Shown here: positions 31,952-40,146 of the stretch, in pieces
How the letters are laid out: the number at the start of each line of letters is the position of its first letter
Numbering within the stretch: the stretch's first letter is position 1
From: Orlajensenia sp001423545
GTDB taxonomy: Bacteria; Actinomycetota; Actinomycetes; Actinomycetales; Microbacteriaceae
Length of the DNA: 64,000 nt
Assembly: GCA_001423545.1 (NCBI GenBank)
Contig: LMOK01000003.1
Coordinates: 744,001-808,000 of the forward strand
Direction: 5' to 3'
Notes under the pieces: model-generated
Databases searched by the model: none
What the model was told of the DNA's origin: nothing
Seen by the model: only the letters and a program-made list of their open reading frames with translations
Program-made: the position numbers and the translations under genes

Positions 31952-32066
31952 CCACCCACACCGAGTCGCCCACATATGTCGCGAACGGCCGTCACGACGG
32001 CCGAATGGCGACCACCATGGGCGACTCGGTGGGGGTGGAGGGACGACTCGGTGGGGGTGGAGGGAC
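31952..32066. repeat. Hairpin element and 22-bp tandem duplication between prpD and prpB
   Basis: Arms at 31952-31972 and 32018-32038 are 21-bp inverted complements with one mismatch, containing CGAGTCGCCCA / TGGGCGACTCG. A 22-bp unit beginning GACTCGGTGGGGGTGG (32023-32044), which overlaps the right arm, is repeated exactly at 32045-32066, up to the prpD stop codon. Confidence 0.75.
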
Positions 32067-33604
32067 TAGAACAGCCCCTGCGGGCTCTCGACCGACGCCA
32101 GCACTCCCGGGGCCGCCGTCACGGTGAGGCCCACGAGCTCGTCGGGCGTCAGCTCGGGCAGACGCTCCACCAGCGCCAGGAAGCGCTCGATCTCGGCCTC
32201 CTCGAGCACGAAGTCGGCGAGGGTGCGGAACTTCTGCACGTACTCGGCCCGACCGAACGGTCGTGCGCCCAGGGGGTGCGCATCCGCCACCGCGATCTCA
32301 TCGGTGATCGTGTTGCCGTCGGACAGCACGATCTCGACGCGACCGCCGAAGGCCTTCTCGTTCATGTCGAGCGAGTGGTAGCGGCGCGTCCACTCCTCGT
32401 CCTCGACCGTGGTGATCTTGTTCCACAGTGCGACGGTGTCGGCGCGGTTGGCCCGCGCGGGCGAGTAGGAGTCGACGTGGTGCCACGAGCCGTCCTGCAG
32501 CGCCACCGCGAAGATGTACGGGATGGAGTGGTCGAGGGTCTCGCGCGACGCCGACGGGTCGTACTTCTGGGGATCATTCGCACCCGAGCCGATGACGTAG
32601 TGCGTGTGGTGCGAGGTGTGGATGACGATGCGCTCGATGCTCTCCACGTCGTCGAGCAGCAGCGGGTACTCGTTGTGCAGCCTGCGCGCCAGGTCGATCC
32701 AGGCCTGCGCCTGGTACTCGGCCGAGTGCTCCTTCGTGTAGCTGTCGAGGATGGCGCGCTTGGCCTCGCCCTCCTCGGGGATCTCGACCGAGTAGCGGGC
32801 ATCCGTTCCGCCGAGCAGCCAGGCGATCACGCCGTCCTCGCCCTCGTAGATCGGAGAGGGGCTGGTCTCGCCGCGCATCGCGCGGTCGACGGCCTCGACC
32901 GCCATCTTGCCCGCGAACGCCGGGGCGTGCGCCTTCCAGGTGGAGATGGCGCCCTTGCGCGACTGCCGCGTGGCCGTCGTGGTGTGCAGCGCCTGGCCGA
33001 TGGCCTGGTAGATCGTCTCCTGGTCGAGCCCCAACAGGGTGCCGATACCTGCCGCCGCCGACGGGCCGAGGTGGGCGACGTGGTCGATCTTGAACTGGTG
33101 CAGGCTGATGGCCTTGGCCAGGTCGATCTGCAGTTCGTAGCCCGTGGCGATGCCGCGCACGACGTCGGCGCCGGTCAGTCCGCGTGCCGAGGCCAGGTGC
33201 TGGGCGACGGCGACGATCGGCGGGATGTTGTCGCCCGGGTGCGAGTACTCGGCGGCGAGGAAGGTGTCGTGGTAGTCGAGTTCGCGCACGGCGACGCCGT
33301 TGGCCCAGGCGGCCCACTCGGGCGAGGTGCGGCGGCCGGCGGTCACACCGAAGACCGTGGATCCCTGCCCTCCGACGGAGACCGGGTGCGACAGTGCCTG
33401 GCTGCGCGCACTGGTGACGGGAGCGCGGGTGAGCGAGGCGACCGCGACGGCGGCGTTGTCGATCACGCGGTTGATCACCATTTCGGTGACCTCGTCTGTC
33501 ACGGCGACGGAATCGACGGCGACTCCGGCCAGCTGCCAGGCGAGTTGACCGTCAGTGGTCAGGTTCTCGTCGCTACGGTGCACGCGGAGTTCATGGTTCT
33601 TCAC
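32066..33604 (-). CDS. prpD: 2-methylcitrate dehydratase (MmgE/PrpD family)
   Basis: Protein of 512 residues. It dehydrates 2-methylcitrate to 2-methyl-cis-aconitate. The all-helical MmgE/PrpD domain is seen in NGVAVRELDYHDTFLAAEY, SHPGDNIPPIVAVAQ, and GPSAAAGIGTLLGLD, followed by the mixed C-terminal lid (KAHAPAFAGKMAVEAV, SRETLDHSIPYIFAVALQDG). The GTG start at 33604 has TACCGT six bases upstream. With prpB and prpC it gives the key propionate-degrading enzymes; a separate aconitase would hydrate the product. Confidence 0.9.
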   Translation of the reverse strand: MKNHELRVHRSDENLTTDGQLAWQLAGVAVDSVAVTDEVTEMVINRVIDNAAVAVASLTRAPVTSARSQALSHPVSVGGQGSTVFGVTAGRRTSPEWAAWANGVAVRELDYHDTFLAAEYSHPGDNIPPIVAVAQHLASARGLTGADVVRGIATGYELQIDLAKAISLHQFKIDHVAHLGPSAAAGIGTLLGLDQETIYQAIGQALHTTTATRQSRKGAISTWKAHAPAFAGKMAVEAVDRAMRGETSPSPIYEGEDGVIAWLLGGTDARYSVEIPEEGEAKRAILDSYTKEHSAEYQAQAWIDLARRLHNEYPLLLDDVESIERIVIHTSHHTHYVIGSGANDPQKYDPSASRETLDHSIPYIFAVALQDGSWHHVDSYSPARANRADTVALWNKITTVEDEEWTRRYHSLDMNEKAFGGRVEIVLSDGNTITDEIAVADAHPLGARPFGRAEYVQKFRTLADFVLEEAEIERFLALVERLPELTPDELVGLTVTAAPGVLASVESPQGLF

Positions 33605-33735
33605 GCTCCCACGGTATCCGACAAGCCGTCAGCGGCATATCCGGGAGCGGTTTCAGCAGGGGGGTTGACGGATGCCGCATCTGAGGCATCCTCTCCCCGT
33701 CATCCCCGCGGCGGGGCCGAACGATCCGGCGCCAC

Positions 33736-34956
33736 TCAGCCCCAGAGCGGTTCGGCCGGCTCCTGCGCGATCGCGGCCAGGACGGCATCCGTGTCGATGT
33801 CGGCGAGAGTCGCCGGATTCCAGCGCGGCGCGCGGTCCTTGTCGACGACCTGCGCGCGGATGCCCTCGCGCAGGTCGGGCTGCTCGATGAGCCAGGCCAC
33901 GGCGCGGTATTCGCTCTCGAGGGCCTGCTCGAGCGTCGTCGCGGCGCGCGCGGACCGGATGCCCGCGAGGGTGGCGGTGAGCCCCGTCGGCGAGAGGGTG
34001 GCGAGTTCGGCGGCGGCGCGGGCGGCGTCGGGCTCCGGGCGATCGCGCAGGCGCTCGATGATGCCGGCCACGGTCGGGGCGGAGTAGCAGGCGTCGATCC
34101 AGCCTCGCTGGGCCTCGAGCTCCGATGCCTCGGGCGTCTCGTCGAACAGCAGCACGATCTCGGGTGGTGAACCCGGATCCGCCCGCTCCTGCAGTGCCTG
34201 CAGCAGGTGCGGGAGCGACTCGCTCGGCACGAGGTAGTCGGCGAAGCCGGCGGCGATGGCATCGGCGGCGTCCATGGTGGCGGCGTTCAGGCCGAGGAAG
34301 GTGCCGAGCTCTCCCGGAGCCCGGCCGAGCAGCCACGTGCCGCCGACGTCGGGGCTGAAGCCGATGCGGGTCTCGGGCATCGCGAGCTTCGAGCGCTCGG
34401 TGACGATGCGGATGGACGCGTGACCGGCGAGTCCGATGCCGCCGCCCATGGTGATTCCGTCCATCAGCGCGACCACGGGCTTCGGGTAGCGGGCGATGAG
34501 CGCGTTGAGGCGGTACTCCTCGCGGAAGAAGGTGCGCGAGTCGGAGTTGCTGCCCACTGTCGCGTTCTCCCAGAGTGCGCGGATGTCGCCGCCGGCGCAG
34601 AATCCGCGATCGCCGGCTCCGTCGAGCACGACGAGGGCGACCTCGGCATCATCCCGCCAGGCCTCGAGGTGTCCGGTGATGACGCCGACCATCGCGTAGC
34701 TCAGGGCGTTGAGGGCTCGCGGCCGGTTGAGGGTGATGCGCCCGACGCCGTCGGTGACGGATGCGAGCACCTCGGGCTCGGCGGCGTGTGCCGGCGCGGC
34801 ATGCGGAGGCGCTGCGTGCGAAGGTGCTGCGGCGTCGGCGGACGGCACGGGAGCAGCGAGGTGCGCGGGGTGCCCCGGGTGCCCGGGTGCGGGTGCGGGT
34901 GCTTCCGGGGCGGCATCCGAGGCGGCATCCGGCGTCTGGCTCGTCATGTCGGTCAC
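33736..34956 (-). CDS. 3-hydroxyisobutyryl-CoA hydrolase (HIBCH-type enoyl-CoA hydratase family)
   Basis: Protein of 406 residues. Crotonase-fold motifs with HIBCH features: GDRGFCAGGDIRALWE (oxyanion hole), MDGITMGGGIGLAGHA with the second backbone NH donor, and PETRIGFSPDVGGTWLL with catalytic acids. It releases free 3-hydroxyisobutyrate in valine breakdown, a propionyl-CoA source, which fits the prp genes beside it. The first 55 or so residues are a low-complexity Ala/Pro/His-rich extension. The GTG at 34956 is seven bases after TAGCGT (34964-34969); an ATG three codons further (34947) is also possible. Confidence 0.82.
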   Translation of the reverse strand: MTDMTSQTPDAASDAAPEAPAPAPGHPGHPAHLAAPVPSADAAAPSHAAPPHAAPAHAAEPEVLASVTDGVGRITLNRPRALNALSYAMVGVITGHLEAWRDDAEVALVVLDGAGDRGFCAGGDIRALWENATVGSNSDSRTFFREEYRLNALIARYPKPVVALMDGITMGGGIGLAGHASIRIVTERSKLAMPETRIGFSPDVGGTWLLGRAPGELGTFLGLNAATMDAADAIAAGFADYLVPSESLPHLLQALQERADPGSPPEIVLLFDETPEASELEAQRGWIDACYSAPTVAGIIERLRDRPEPDAARAAAELATLSPTGLTATLAGIRSARAATTLEQALESEYRAVAWLIEQPDLREGIRAQVVDKDRAPRWNPATLADIDTDAVLAAIAQEPAEPLWG

Positions 34957-35037
34957 GGATGCCACGCTAGGCCACCCCTCCGCGTGACGGCATCGTCGCG
35001 GGCCGTTCCGCGCGAACACCGGCGCTACGATCGACGG

Positions 35038-35676
35038 GTGATTCCCGCCTCGAACCTGCTCGCCTTCGTGCTGGCATCCGTGGTGCTCATCGTGATTCCG
35101 GGGCCGAGCGTGCTGTTCGTCATCGGCCGGTCGCTCGCGCTCGGCAAGCTCGGCGGATTCCTCAGCGTCGTCGGGAACGCCCTCGGGATGCTGCCCCTCG
35201 TGGTTGCCGTCGCCCTCGGCGTCGGCGCACTCGTCGCGCAGTCCGTCGTCATCTTCACCGTCGTGAAACTGGCCGGCGCCGCCTACCTCGTCTACCTCGG
35301 GGTGCAGGCCATCCGGCACCGTCATGACGCTGCCGCTGCCGCCACCGGCGAGGTCGCACCACGCTCGCCGTGGCGCCTGCTGGGCGAGGGCTTCGTCGTC
35401 GGCGTGACCAACCCCAAGACCATCGCGTTCTTCGTGGCGGTGCTGCCGCAGTTCGTCGACTACTCGCAGGGTTTCGTGCCCCTGCAGATGGCCGAACTCG
35501 GCGCCGTCTTCGTGGTGCTGGCGCTCTGCTGCGACAGCATCTGGGCCCTCGCGGCCGGCACCGCGCGCGACTGGTTCGCCAGGTCGCCGACGCGCATCTC
35601 GACCCTCTCGGCGACGGGCGGCGTCATGATGATCGGCCTCGGCGGCGTGCTGGCGCTGAGCGGCGACAAGCACTAG
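35038..35676 (+). CDS. LysE-family exporter
   Basis: Membrane protein of 212 residues with about six hydrophobic segments. LIVIPGPSVLFVIGRSLALG at the N-terminus and GVTNPKTIAFFVAVLPQF in the middle are the LysE/RhtB signatures. Members export amino acids or their analogues. The GTG at 35038 is six bases after TACGAT (35026-35031), giving a leaderless start. The substrate cannot be told. Confidence 0.83.
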   Translation: MIPASNLLAFVLASVVLIVIPGPSVLFVIGRSLALGKLGGFLSVVGNALGMLPLVVAVALGVGALVAQSVVIFTVVKLAGAAYLVYLGVQAIRHRHDAAAAATGEVAPRSPWRLLGEGFVVGVTNPKTIAFFVAVLPQFVDYSQGFVPLQMAELGAVFVVLALCCDSIWALAAGTARDWFARSPTRISTLSATGGVMMIGLGGVLALSGDKH

Positions 35677-35714
35677 ATCATCCCCCGCGGTCGGCGAGCC
35701 CCCCGCTCGCGAGT

Positions 35715-36251
35715 TCAGTCGCTCGAGGCGGTGCCCACCAGGATGCCGCGGGCCACGGCGTGGAAGTGCGCGTTGAAGCCGAGAACAGCCGGGGTCGCAC
35801 CGTCGGGGATGTCGAGGTGCGGAACGTCGAGCGCCGTCACGACGATGAAGTAGCGGTGCGTCCCGGTTGCCGGAGGCGGAGCCGCGCCGCTGTACGAGGT
35901 GAGCCGCTTCTCGTTCGGGAGCGTGATCGCTCCCGTCGGCAGGTCTGCACTGCCGGGTAAGCCCGCCCCCGTCGCCAAGGAGGTGACGGATGCCGGGATG
36001 TCGTACACCGCCCAGTGCCAGAAGCCGGAGCCCGTCGGCGCATCCGGATCGAAGATCGACACGGCGTAGCTCTGCGTCTCGGCCGGAGCGCCGCTCCACG
36101 ACAGCTGCGGCGAGAGATCGGATCCGCCCATCCCCTCGTCCCATTGCTCCTGCGCGAGGGCGGCGCCCGGTGCGAGGTCGTCGCTGGTGAGGGTGAGCGG
36201 TGCGAAGTCGCGCAGCTTCGCGAGCTCGGCGTACGGGTCGTAGTTGAACAT
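35715..36251 (-). CDS. YbhB/YbcL-family phosphatidylethanolamine-binding protein
   Basis: Protein of 178 residues. GGSDLSPQLSWSGAP, SIFDPDAPTGSGFWHWAVYDI and the C-terminal FNAHFHAVARG are the PEBP-family anion-binding-site motifs. Bacterial members are of unknown role. The ATG at 36251 follows AAGGAGA. No signal peptide, so cytoplasmic. Confidence 0.85.
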   Translation of the reverse strand: MFNYDPYAELAKLRDFAPLTLTSDDLAPGAALAQEQWDEGMGGSDLSPQLSWSGAPAETQSYAVSIFDPDAPTGSGFWHWAVYDIPASVTSLATGAGLPGSADLPTGAITLPNEKRLTSYSGAAPPPATGTHRYFIVVTALDVPHLDIPDGATPAVLGFNAHFHAVARGILVGTASSD

Positions 36252-36392
36252 CGGTCTCCTTCGACGCGGCCGTGAGGTTCCGGACGAGCCGATCGCCGAC
36301 CGGATGCCGCACTCGCAACGCAACCACCGCATCCGGCGCCCCGCAAGGGCTTGCCCCGGGTCTCCGCCGAACGCACACGAGACGTGCACCGA

Positions 36393-36444
36393 ACGCACAG
36401 GGCCAAACGCACAGGGCCACTGCGCAGGGCCAACGCACAGGCCC
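36393..36444. repeat. 14-bp tandem repeat upstream of trhO
   Basis: Units ACGCACAGGGCCAA (36393-36406), ACGCACAGGGCCAC (36407-36420) and two degenerate copies follow to 36444, ending 16 bases before the likely -10 (CAGAAT, 36461-36466). Confidence 0.65.
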
Positions 36445-36472
36445 GCCGCACGCGACGCGGCAGAATGGACGG

Positions 36473-37375
36473 ATGGCCACCGCCAAGATCCTGCTCTTCT
36501 ACGCCTTCACGCCCTTGGCCGACCCCGACGCCGTGCGCCTCTGGCAGCGCGACCTGGCCGAACTGCTGGGCCTCCGCGGGCGCATCATCCTCTCGAAGGA
36601 CGGCATCAACGGCACGATCGGCGGCGAGATCACGGCCGTCAAGCGCTACCTGCGGAAGACCCGCGACTACCCCGCCTTCAAGCACCTCGACGTGAAGTGG
36701 AGCGAGGGGCGCGGGCTCGACGACGACGGCCTGAGCATCGACTTCCCCAAGCTCAGCGTGAAGGTGCGCGACGAGCTGGTCTCGTTCGGCGCCCCCGGCG
36801 AGCTGCGGGTCGACGAGCACGGCGTCGTCGGAGGCGGAACCCACCTCGATCCCGATGCCCTCGACGCCCTCGTCGCGGAGCGTGGCGACGACGTGGTCTT
36901 CTTCGACGGGCGCAACGCCTTCGAGGCTGCGATCGGTCACTTCGCGAATGCCGTGGTTCCGGATGTCGCCACCACCCACGACTTCGTCGCCGAACTCGAC
37001 AGCGGCAAGTACGACGACCTCAAGGGCCGACCGGTCGTCACCTACTGCACCGGCGGCATCCGCTGCGAGGTGCTCTCCAGCCTCATGGTGAGCCGCGGGT
37101 TCGGCGAGGTCTACCAACTCGACGGCGGTATCGCCCGCTACGGCGAGGCCCGCGGCGATGACGGCCTCTGGGAGGGCTCGCTCTACGTCTTCGACAAGCG
37201 CGGATCCATCGACTTCAGCGACCACGCCGCCGTGATCGGTCACTGCGTGGTCGACGGGACGGCGACGAAACGGATGCAGAACTGCACCGACCTGTCCTGC
37301 CGCGAGCAGCTCGTGGTGTGCGAGGGCTGCGCTGCAGCAGCGCCGGTGTACTGCGAGGCTCACGCCTCCTGCTGA
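36473..37375 (+). CDS. trhO: tRNA uridine(34) hydroxylase / rhodanese-related protein
   Basis: Protein of 300 residues of the YceA/TrhO family, which makes 5-hydroxyuridine at tRNA position 34 using oxygen. The N-terminal acylphosphatase-like part (LLFYAFTPLADP, ILSKDGINGTIGG) precedes the rhodanese domain with Cys192 in YCTGGIRCE. Cysteines near the C-terminus (NCTDLSCREQ, CEGC) are typical of the family. CAGAAT lies six bases before the ATG. The 3' end overlaps the convergent LssY-type gene by 16 bp. Confidence 0.85.
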   Translation: MATAKILLFYAFTPLADPDAVRLWQRDLAELLGLRGRIILSKDGINGTIGGEITAVKRYLRKTRDYPAFKHLDVKWSEGRGLDDDGLSIDFPKLSVKVRDELVSFGAPGELRVDEHGVVGGGTHLDPDALDALVAERGDDVVFFDGRNAFEAAIGHFANAVVPDVATTHDFVAELDSGKYDDLKGRPVVTYCTGGIRCEVLSSLMVSRGFGEVYQLDGGIARYGEARGDDGLWEGSLYVFDKRGSIDFSDHAAVIGHCVVDGTATKRMQNCTDLSCREQLVVCEGCAAAAPVYCEAHASC

Positions 37376-38796
37376 TCGAGCTCACGACGCGAGTACGCCC
37401 GGGCCGATCGGCTCGACAGGGCCAGCAGCACGAGGATGTCGAGCGACAACGTGATCAGAGTCGTGCGGAGGGTGATCCCCTCTCCCCCGGCGGCCACGTC
37501 GACGGCGGCGACGACGATGCCGAGGGTCGCGAAGACGAGCACGAGCATCCGGGCCCAGTTCACGCCCCGGTAGACCAGGAGCACCACGCTCAGTTCGACG
37601 ATGAGCGCCAGGACGCCGATGCCCACGATGATCCAGAGCAGCAGGTGCTCGATCCCGGGGACATCGGCCGGGTCGACGCCGTCGAGGTCGGCGGTCACGT
37701 CGTTCACGATGCCGTCCCACTCCGTCGCCAGCTGCACCAGCCAGGCCGATCCGCCGATGACGCGCAGCACGATGAGCACAGCGCCCATCGTGATGGTCGA
37801 CGGGCGTTTCGCCGAGGGCGCTGCGGCCACCGGGCGCGCGAGGTCGAGCGAGCTCTCGAAGGCGGCGCGCTTCTCGCCGGGGAGCGCCGGGGAGGCCGGC
37901 TGCCCGTGCGCCGGCATGCGGTCTGCTGATGCCTCGGGGCCGGCATCCGGATTCCGACTGTCGGCGCGCAGGTCGACGATCGGCATGTCGCCGTCCGTGG
38001 TGATCGAGTCGCCGCCGCCGTTCCGCGAGTGATAGCCGGTCGAGAAGTCGCGGATGACGTCGAGGCGCGTGCCGGGAACCGCCTCGGTGATGGTGGCGAT
38101 GATGTGGTCGCGCTCGATGTCGGTGTCGGCGTCGATCTTGTGCGTGATCTGCAGGGTGAACAACGAGAGACCGACGGCACGGTCGAAGGTGCCTGCGGCG
38201 AGCCACTCCACGCGACGCCCGCCCGGCAGCAGCCAGTCGTCGGGGCAACGCCAGAACCTCACGTGGTGGCGCTTGGCCGGGTTGCCGGCGACCTCCTGCT
38301 GGTAGGCGAAGTCCTGCTGGCGACCGAACAGGAACAACGGGCTCACCGGGGCCTCGTCGTAGGAGCGCCGGGTGATCGTCGACGAGATGATGCGCAGGCT
38401 CGACCCGGCCGTCACGTCGTCGGCTCGGGTCCATCCGGCGGCGACGAGGGCGGCGTGAACCTCGTCCTCACTGCCGAGCAGGGCGAGGTTCACCGGGTCG
38501 CCCAGCAGCCCGTCGCTGGTGCGGGCGCGGCCGATGAAGTAGTCGGGCACGTAGATGGTCGTGAGGATGCGATGCAGCCGCGGGAGCACGAGATAGGCCA
38601 GCAGCACCCAGAACACGATGAAGTACAGCAGCGACGACCACCGCCACTGGAAGCTCTCGCCGAACACGATCGTGGCCAGCCAGATGGCGGCGAGCGCCGC
38701 GAAGATGAAGAAGAACCCGTCGAGCATCGAGCTCACCGAGAATCGCCGACGCCCTCCGGCGGCAGTTCGCGGCTCGACCACAGTCTCGGTGGACAT
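37360..38796 (-). CDS. Membrane protein with LssY-C-like domain
   Basis: Protein of 478 residues. Two membrane segments near the N-terminus (about residues 26-46 and 54-72) precede a soluble domain of about 200 residues resembling LssY-C (DPVNLALLGSEDEVHAALVAAGW, SPLFLFGRQQDFAYQQEV, NPAKRHHVRFWR). A disordered linker and four further membrane segments end the protein. LssY proteins are linked to type I secretion regions in Legionella, but the role of the domain is unknown. TAGCAT at 38803-38808 is six bases before the ATG. Confidence 0.68.
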   Translation of the reverse strand: MSTETVVEPRTAAGGRRRFSVSSMLDGFFFIFAALAAIWLATIVFGESFQWRWSSLLYFIVFWVLLAYLVLPRLHRILTTIYVPDYFIGRARTSDGLLGDPVNLALLGSEDEVHAALVAAGWTRADDVTAGSSLRIISSTITRRSYDEAPVSPLFLFGRQQDFAYQQEVAGNPAKRHHVRFWRCPDDWLLPGGRRVEWLAAGTFDRAVGLSLFTLQITHKIDADTDIERDHIIATITEAVPGTRLDVIRDFSTGYHSRNGGGDSITTDGDMPIVDLRADSRNPDAGPEASADRMPAHGQPASPALPGEKRAAFESSLDLARPVAAAPSAKRPSTITMGAVLIVLRVIGGSAWLVQLATEWDGIVNDVTADLDGVDPADVPGIEHLLLWIIVGIGVLALIVELSVVLLVYRGVNWARMLVLVFATLGIVVAAVDVAAGGEGITLRTTLITLSLDILVLLALSSRSARAYSRRELDQQEA

Positions 38797-38818
38797 GGCG
38801 TCATGCTATTCCCACCCG

Positions 38819-38860
38819 CCCGCCGAGGGCCGAGCGAAGCACCCGCCCGAAGCACCCGGC
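38819..38860. repeat. Half copy of intergenic repeat family A
   Basis: CGCCGAGGGCCGAGCGAAGC then ACCCGCCCGAAGCACCC matches the left half of family A. It lies in the divergent gap between the LssY-type and SufS-like genes. Confidence 0.5.
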
Positions 38861-38896
38861 GCGCGATGGATCGCCGCGACTCGTAGGCTGATTCGC

Positions 38897-40108
38897 ATGG
38901 CCTACGACGTCGATCGCATCCGTTCCCTCTTCCCCGCCCTCGACGACGGGGTGGCGCACTTCGAGGGTCCGGGCGGCACGCAGACTCCGGCATCCGTCGG
39001 CGAGGCCATCGCCAGGACCCTCACCGGACCCCTCTCGAACCGCGGGGTGGTCGGCGATTCCGAGCGCATCGCGGATGCCGTGGTGCTGGCGTTCCGACAG
39101 GCCTGCGCCGACCTGCTCGGAGCCGACCCCCGCGGCATCGTCTACGGACGCAGCGCCACAGCCCTCTGCTACGACTTCTCGCGCACCCTCGCGCAGGGCT
39201 GGGGGCCCGGCGACGAGGTCGTGGTCACCCGCCTCGACCACGACTCCAACGTGCGGCCCTGGGTCCAGGCCGCCGAGCGCGCGGGTGCGACGGTGCGCTG
39301 GGTCGACTTCGACGTGGAGACGAGCGAACTGTCGACGGATGCGATCGCCGCCGTGCTCAGCGACAGCACGCGACTCGTCGCCGTGACTGCAGCCTCCAAC
39401 CTCATCGGCACCATGCCCGACATCTCGGCCATCGCCGAGCGGGTGCACGCGGCAGGCGCCCTGCTCTACGTCGATGCGGTCCACTACGCCGCCCATGAGC
39501 TCGTCGACATCGACGCCTGGGGCGCCGACTTCCTCATGTGCTCGCCGTACAAGTTCCTCGGCCCGCACTGCGGAGTGCTCGCCGCGTCGCCCGAGCTCCT
39601 CGGCTCCCTCGAGAACGACAAACTGCTGCCGTCGACGGCTGCCGTTCCCGAGCGATTCGAGTTCGGAACTCTGCCCTACGAGATCATGGCGGGCGTCACG
39701 GAGGCCGTCGACGTGCTCGCCTCACTCGACACCGACGCAGCCGGCACCCGTCGGGAGCGCCTGGCGGCGTCGTTCGCGGCCCTCGAGCGGCACGAGTCGG
39801 CGCTGCTCGAGCGGCTGGAGGCCGGACTCGCGATGTTGCCGGTCACGGTGTGGTCGCGCGCGCAGCACCGCACCCCCACCGTGCTCATCACGGCCGACGA
39901 CCCGACGGACGAGCGTGCGGCATCCGCCCTCTACCGTGCCCTGAACGAGCGCGGCATCCTGGCGCCGGCCAGCAACTTCTACGCCCTCGAGGCCAGCCGA
40001 CTCCTGGGCCTGGGCGACGCCGGCGGGCTGCGCATCGGGCTGGCGCCGTACACGACCGAGGACGAGATCGATCGGCTGCTCGAGGCGCTGCGCGAACTGC
40101 TGGCCTGA
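38897..40108 (+). CDS. Cysteine-desulfurase-like PLP enzyme
   Basis: Protein of 403 residues of the aminotransferase class V family. FPALDDGVAHFEGPGGTQTP at the start, DHDSNVRPW, VDAVHYAAHELVDIDAWGAD and Lys219 in SPYKFLGPHCG bind PLP. The loop expected to hold the catalytic Cys of true SufS proteins is not obvious, so this belongs to the cysteine-desulfurase-like subgroup of unknown substrate. TAGGCT at 38884-38889 is seven bases before the ATG. Confidence 0.78.
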   Translation: MAYDVDRIRSLFPALDDGVAHFEGPGGTQTPASVGEAIARTLTGPLSNRGVVGDSERIADAVVLAFRQACADLLGADPRGIVYGRSATALCYDFSRTLAQGWGPGDEVVVTRLDHDSNVRPWVQAAERAGATVRWVDFDVETSELSTDAIAAVLSDSTRLVAVTAASNLIGTMPDISAIAERVHAAGALLYVDAVHYAAHELVDIDAWGADFLMCSPYKFLGPHCGVLAASPELLGSLENDKLLPSTAAVPERFEFGTLPYEIMAGVTEAVDVLASLDTDAAGTRRERLAASFAALERHESALLERLEAGLAMLPVTVWSRAQHRTPTVLITADDPTDERAASALYRALNERGILAPASNFYALEASRLLGLGDAGGLRIGLAPYTTEDEIDRLLEALRELLA

Positions 40109-40146
40109 CGCCTTCCCGCTCGCTGAGGGCCGAGCGGTGACGGTTT

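Noticed and set aside
29915..32066. CRISPR array from the repeated hairpins near prp genes
   Set aside because: Only three diverged hairpins with irregular spacing, no uniform spacers and no cas genes.
33736..36486. 916-codon minus-strand open frame joining two genes
   Set aside because: The enoyl-CoA-hydratase-family part begins at 34956; the upstream portion is antisense to the LysE-family gene and out of frame with the PEBP gene.
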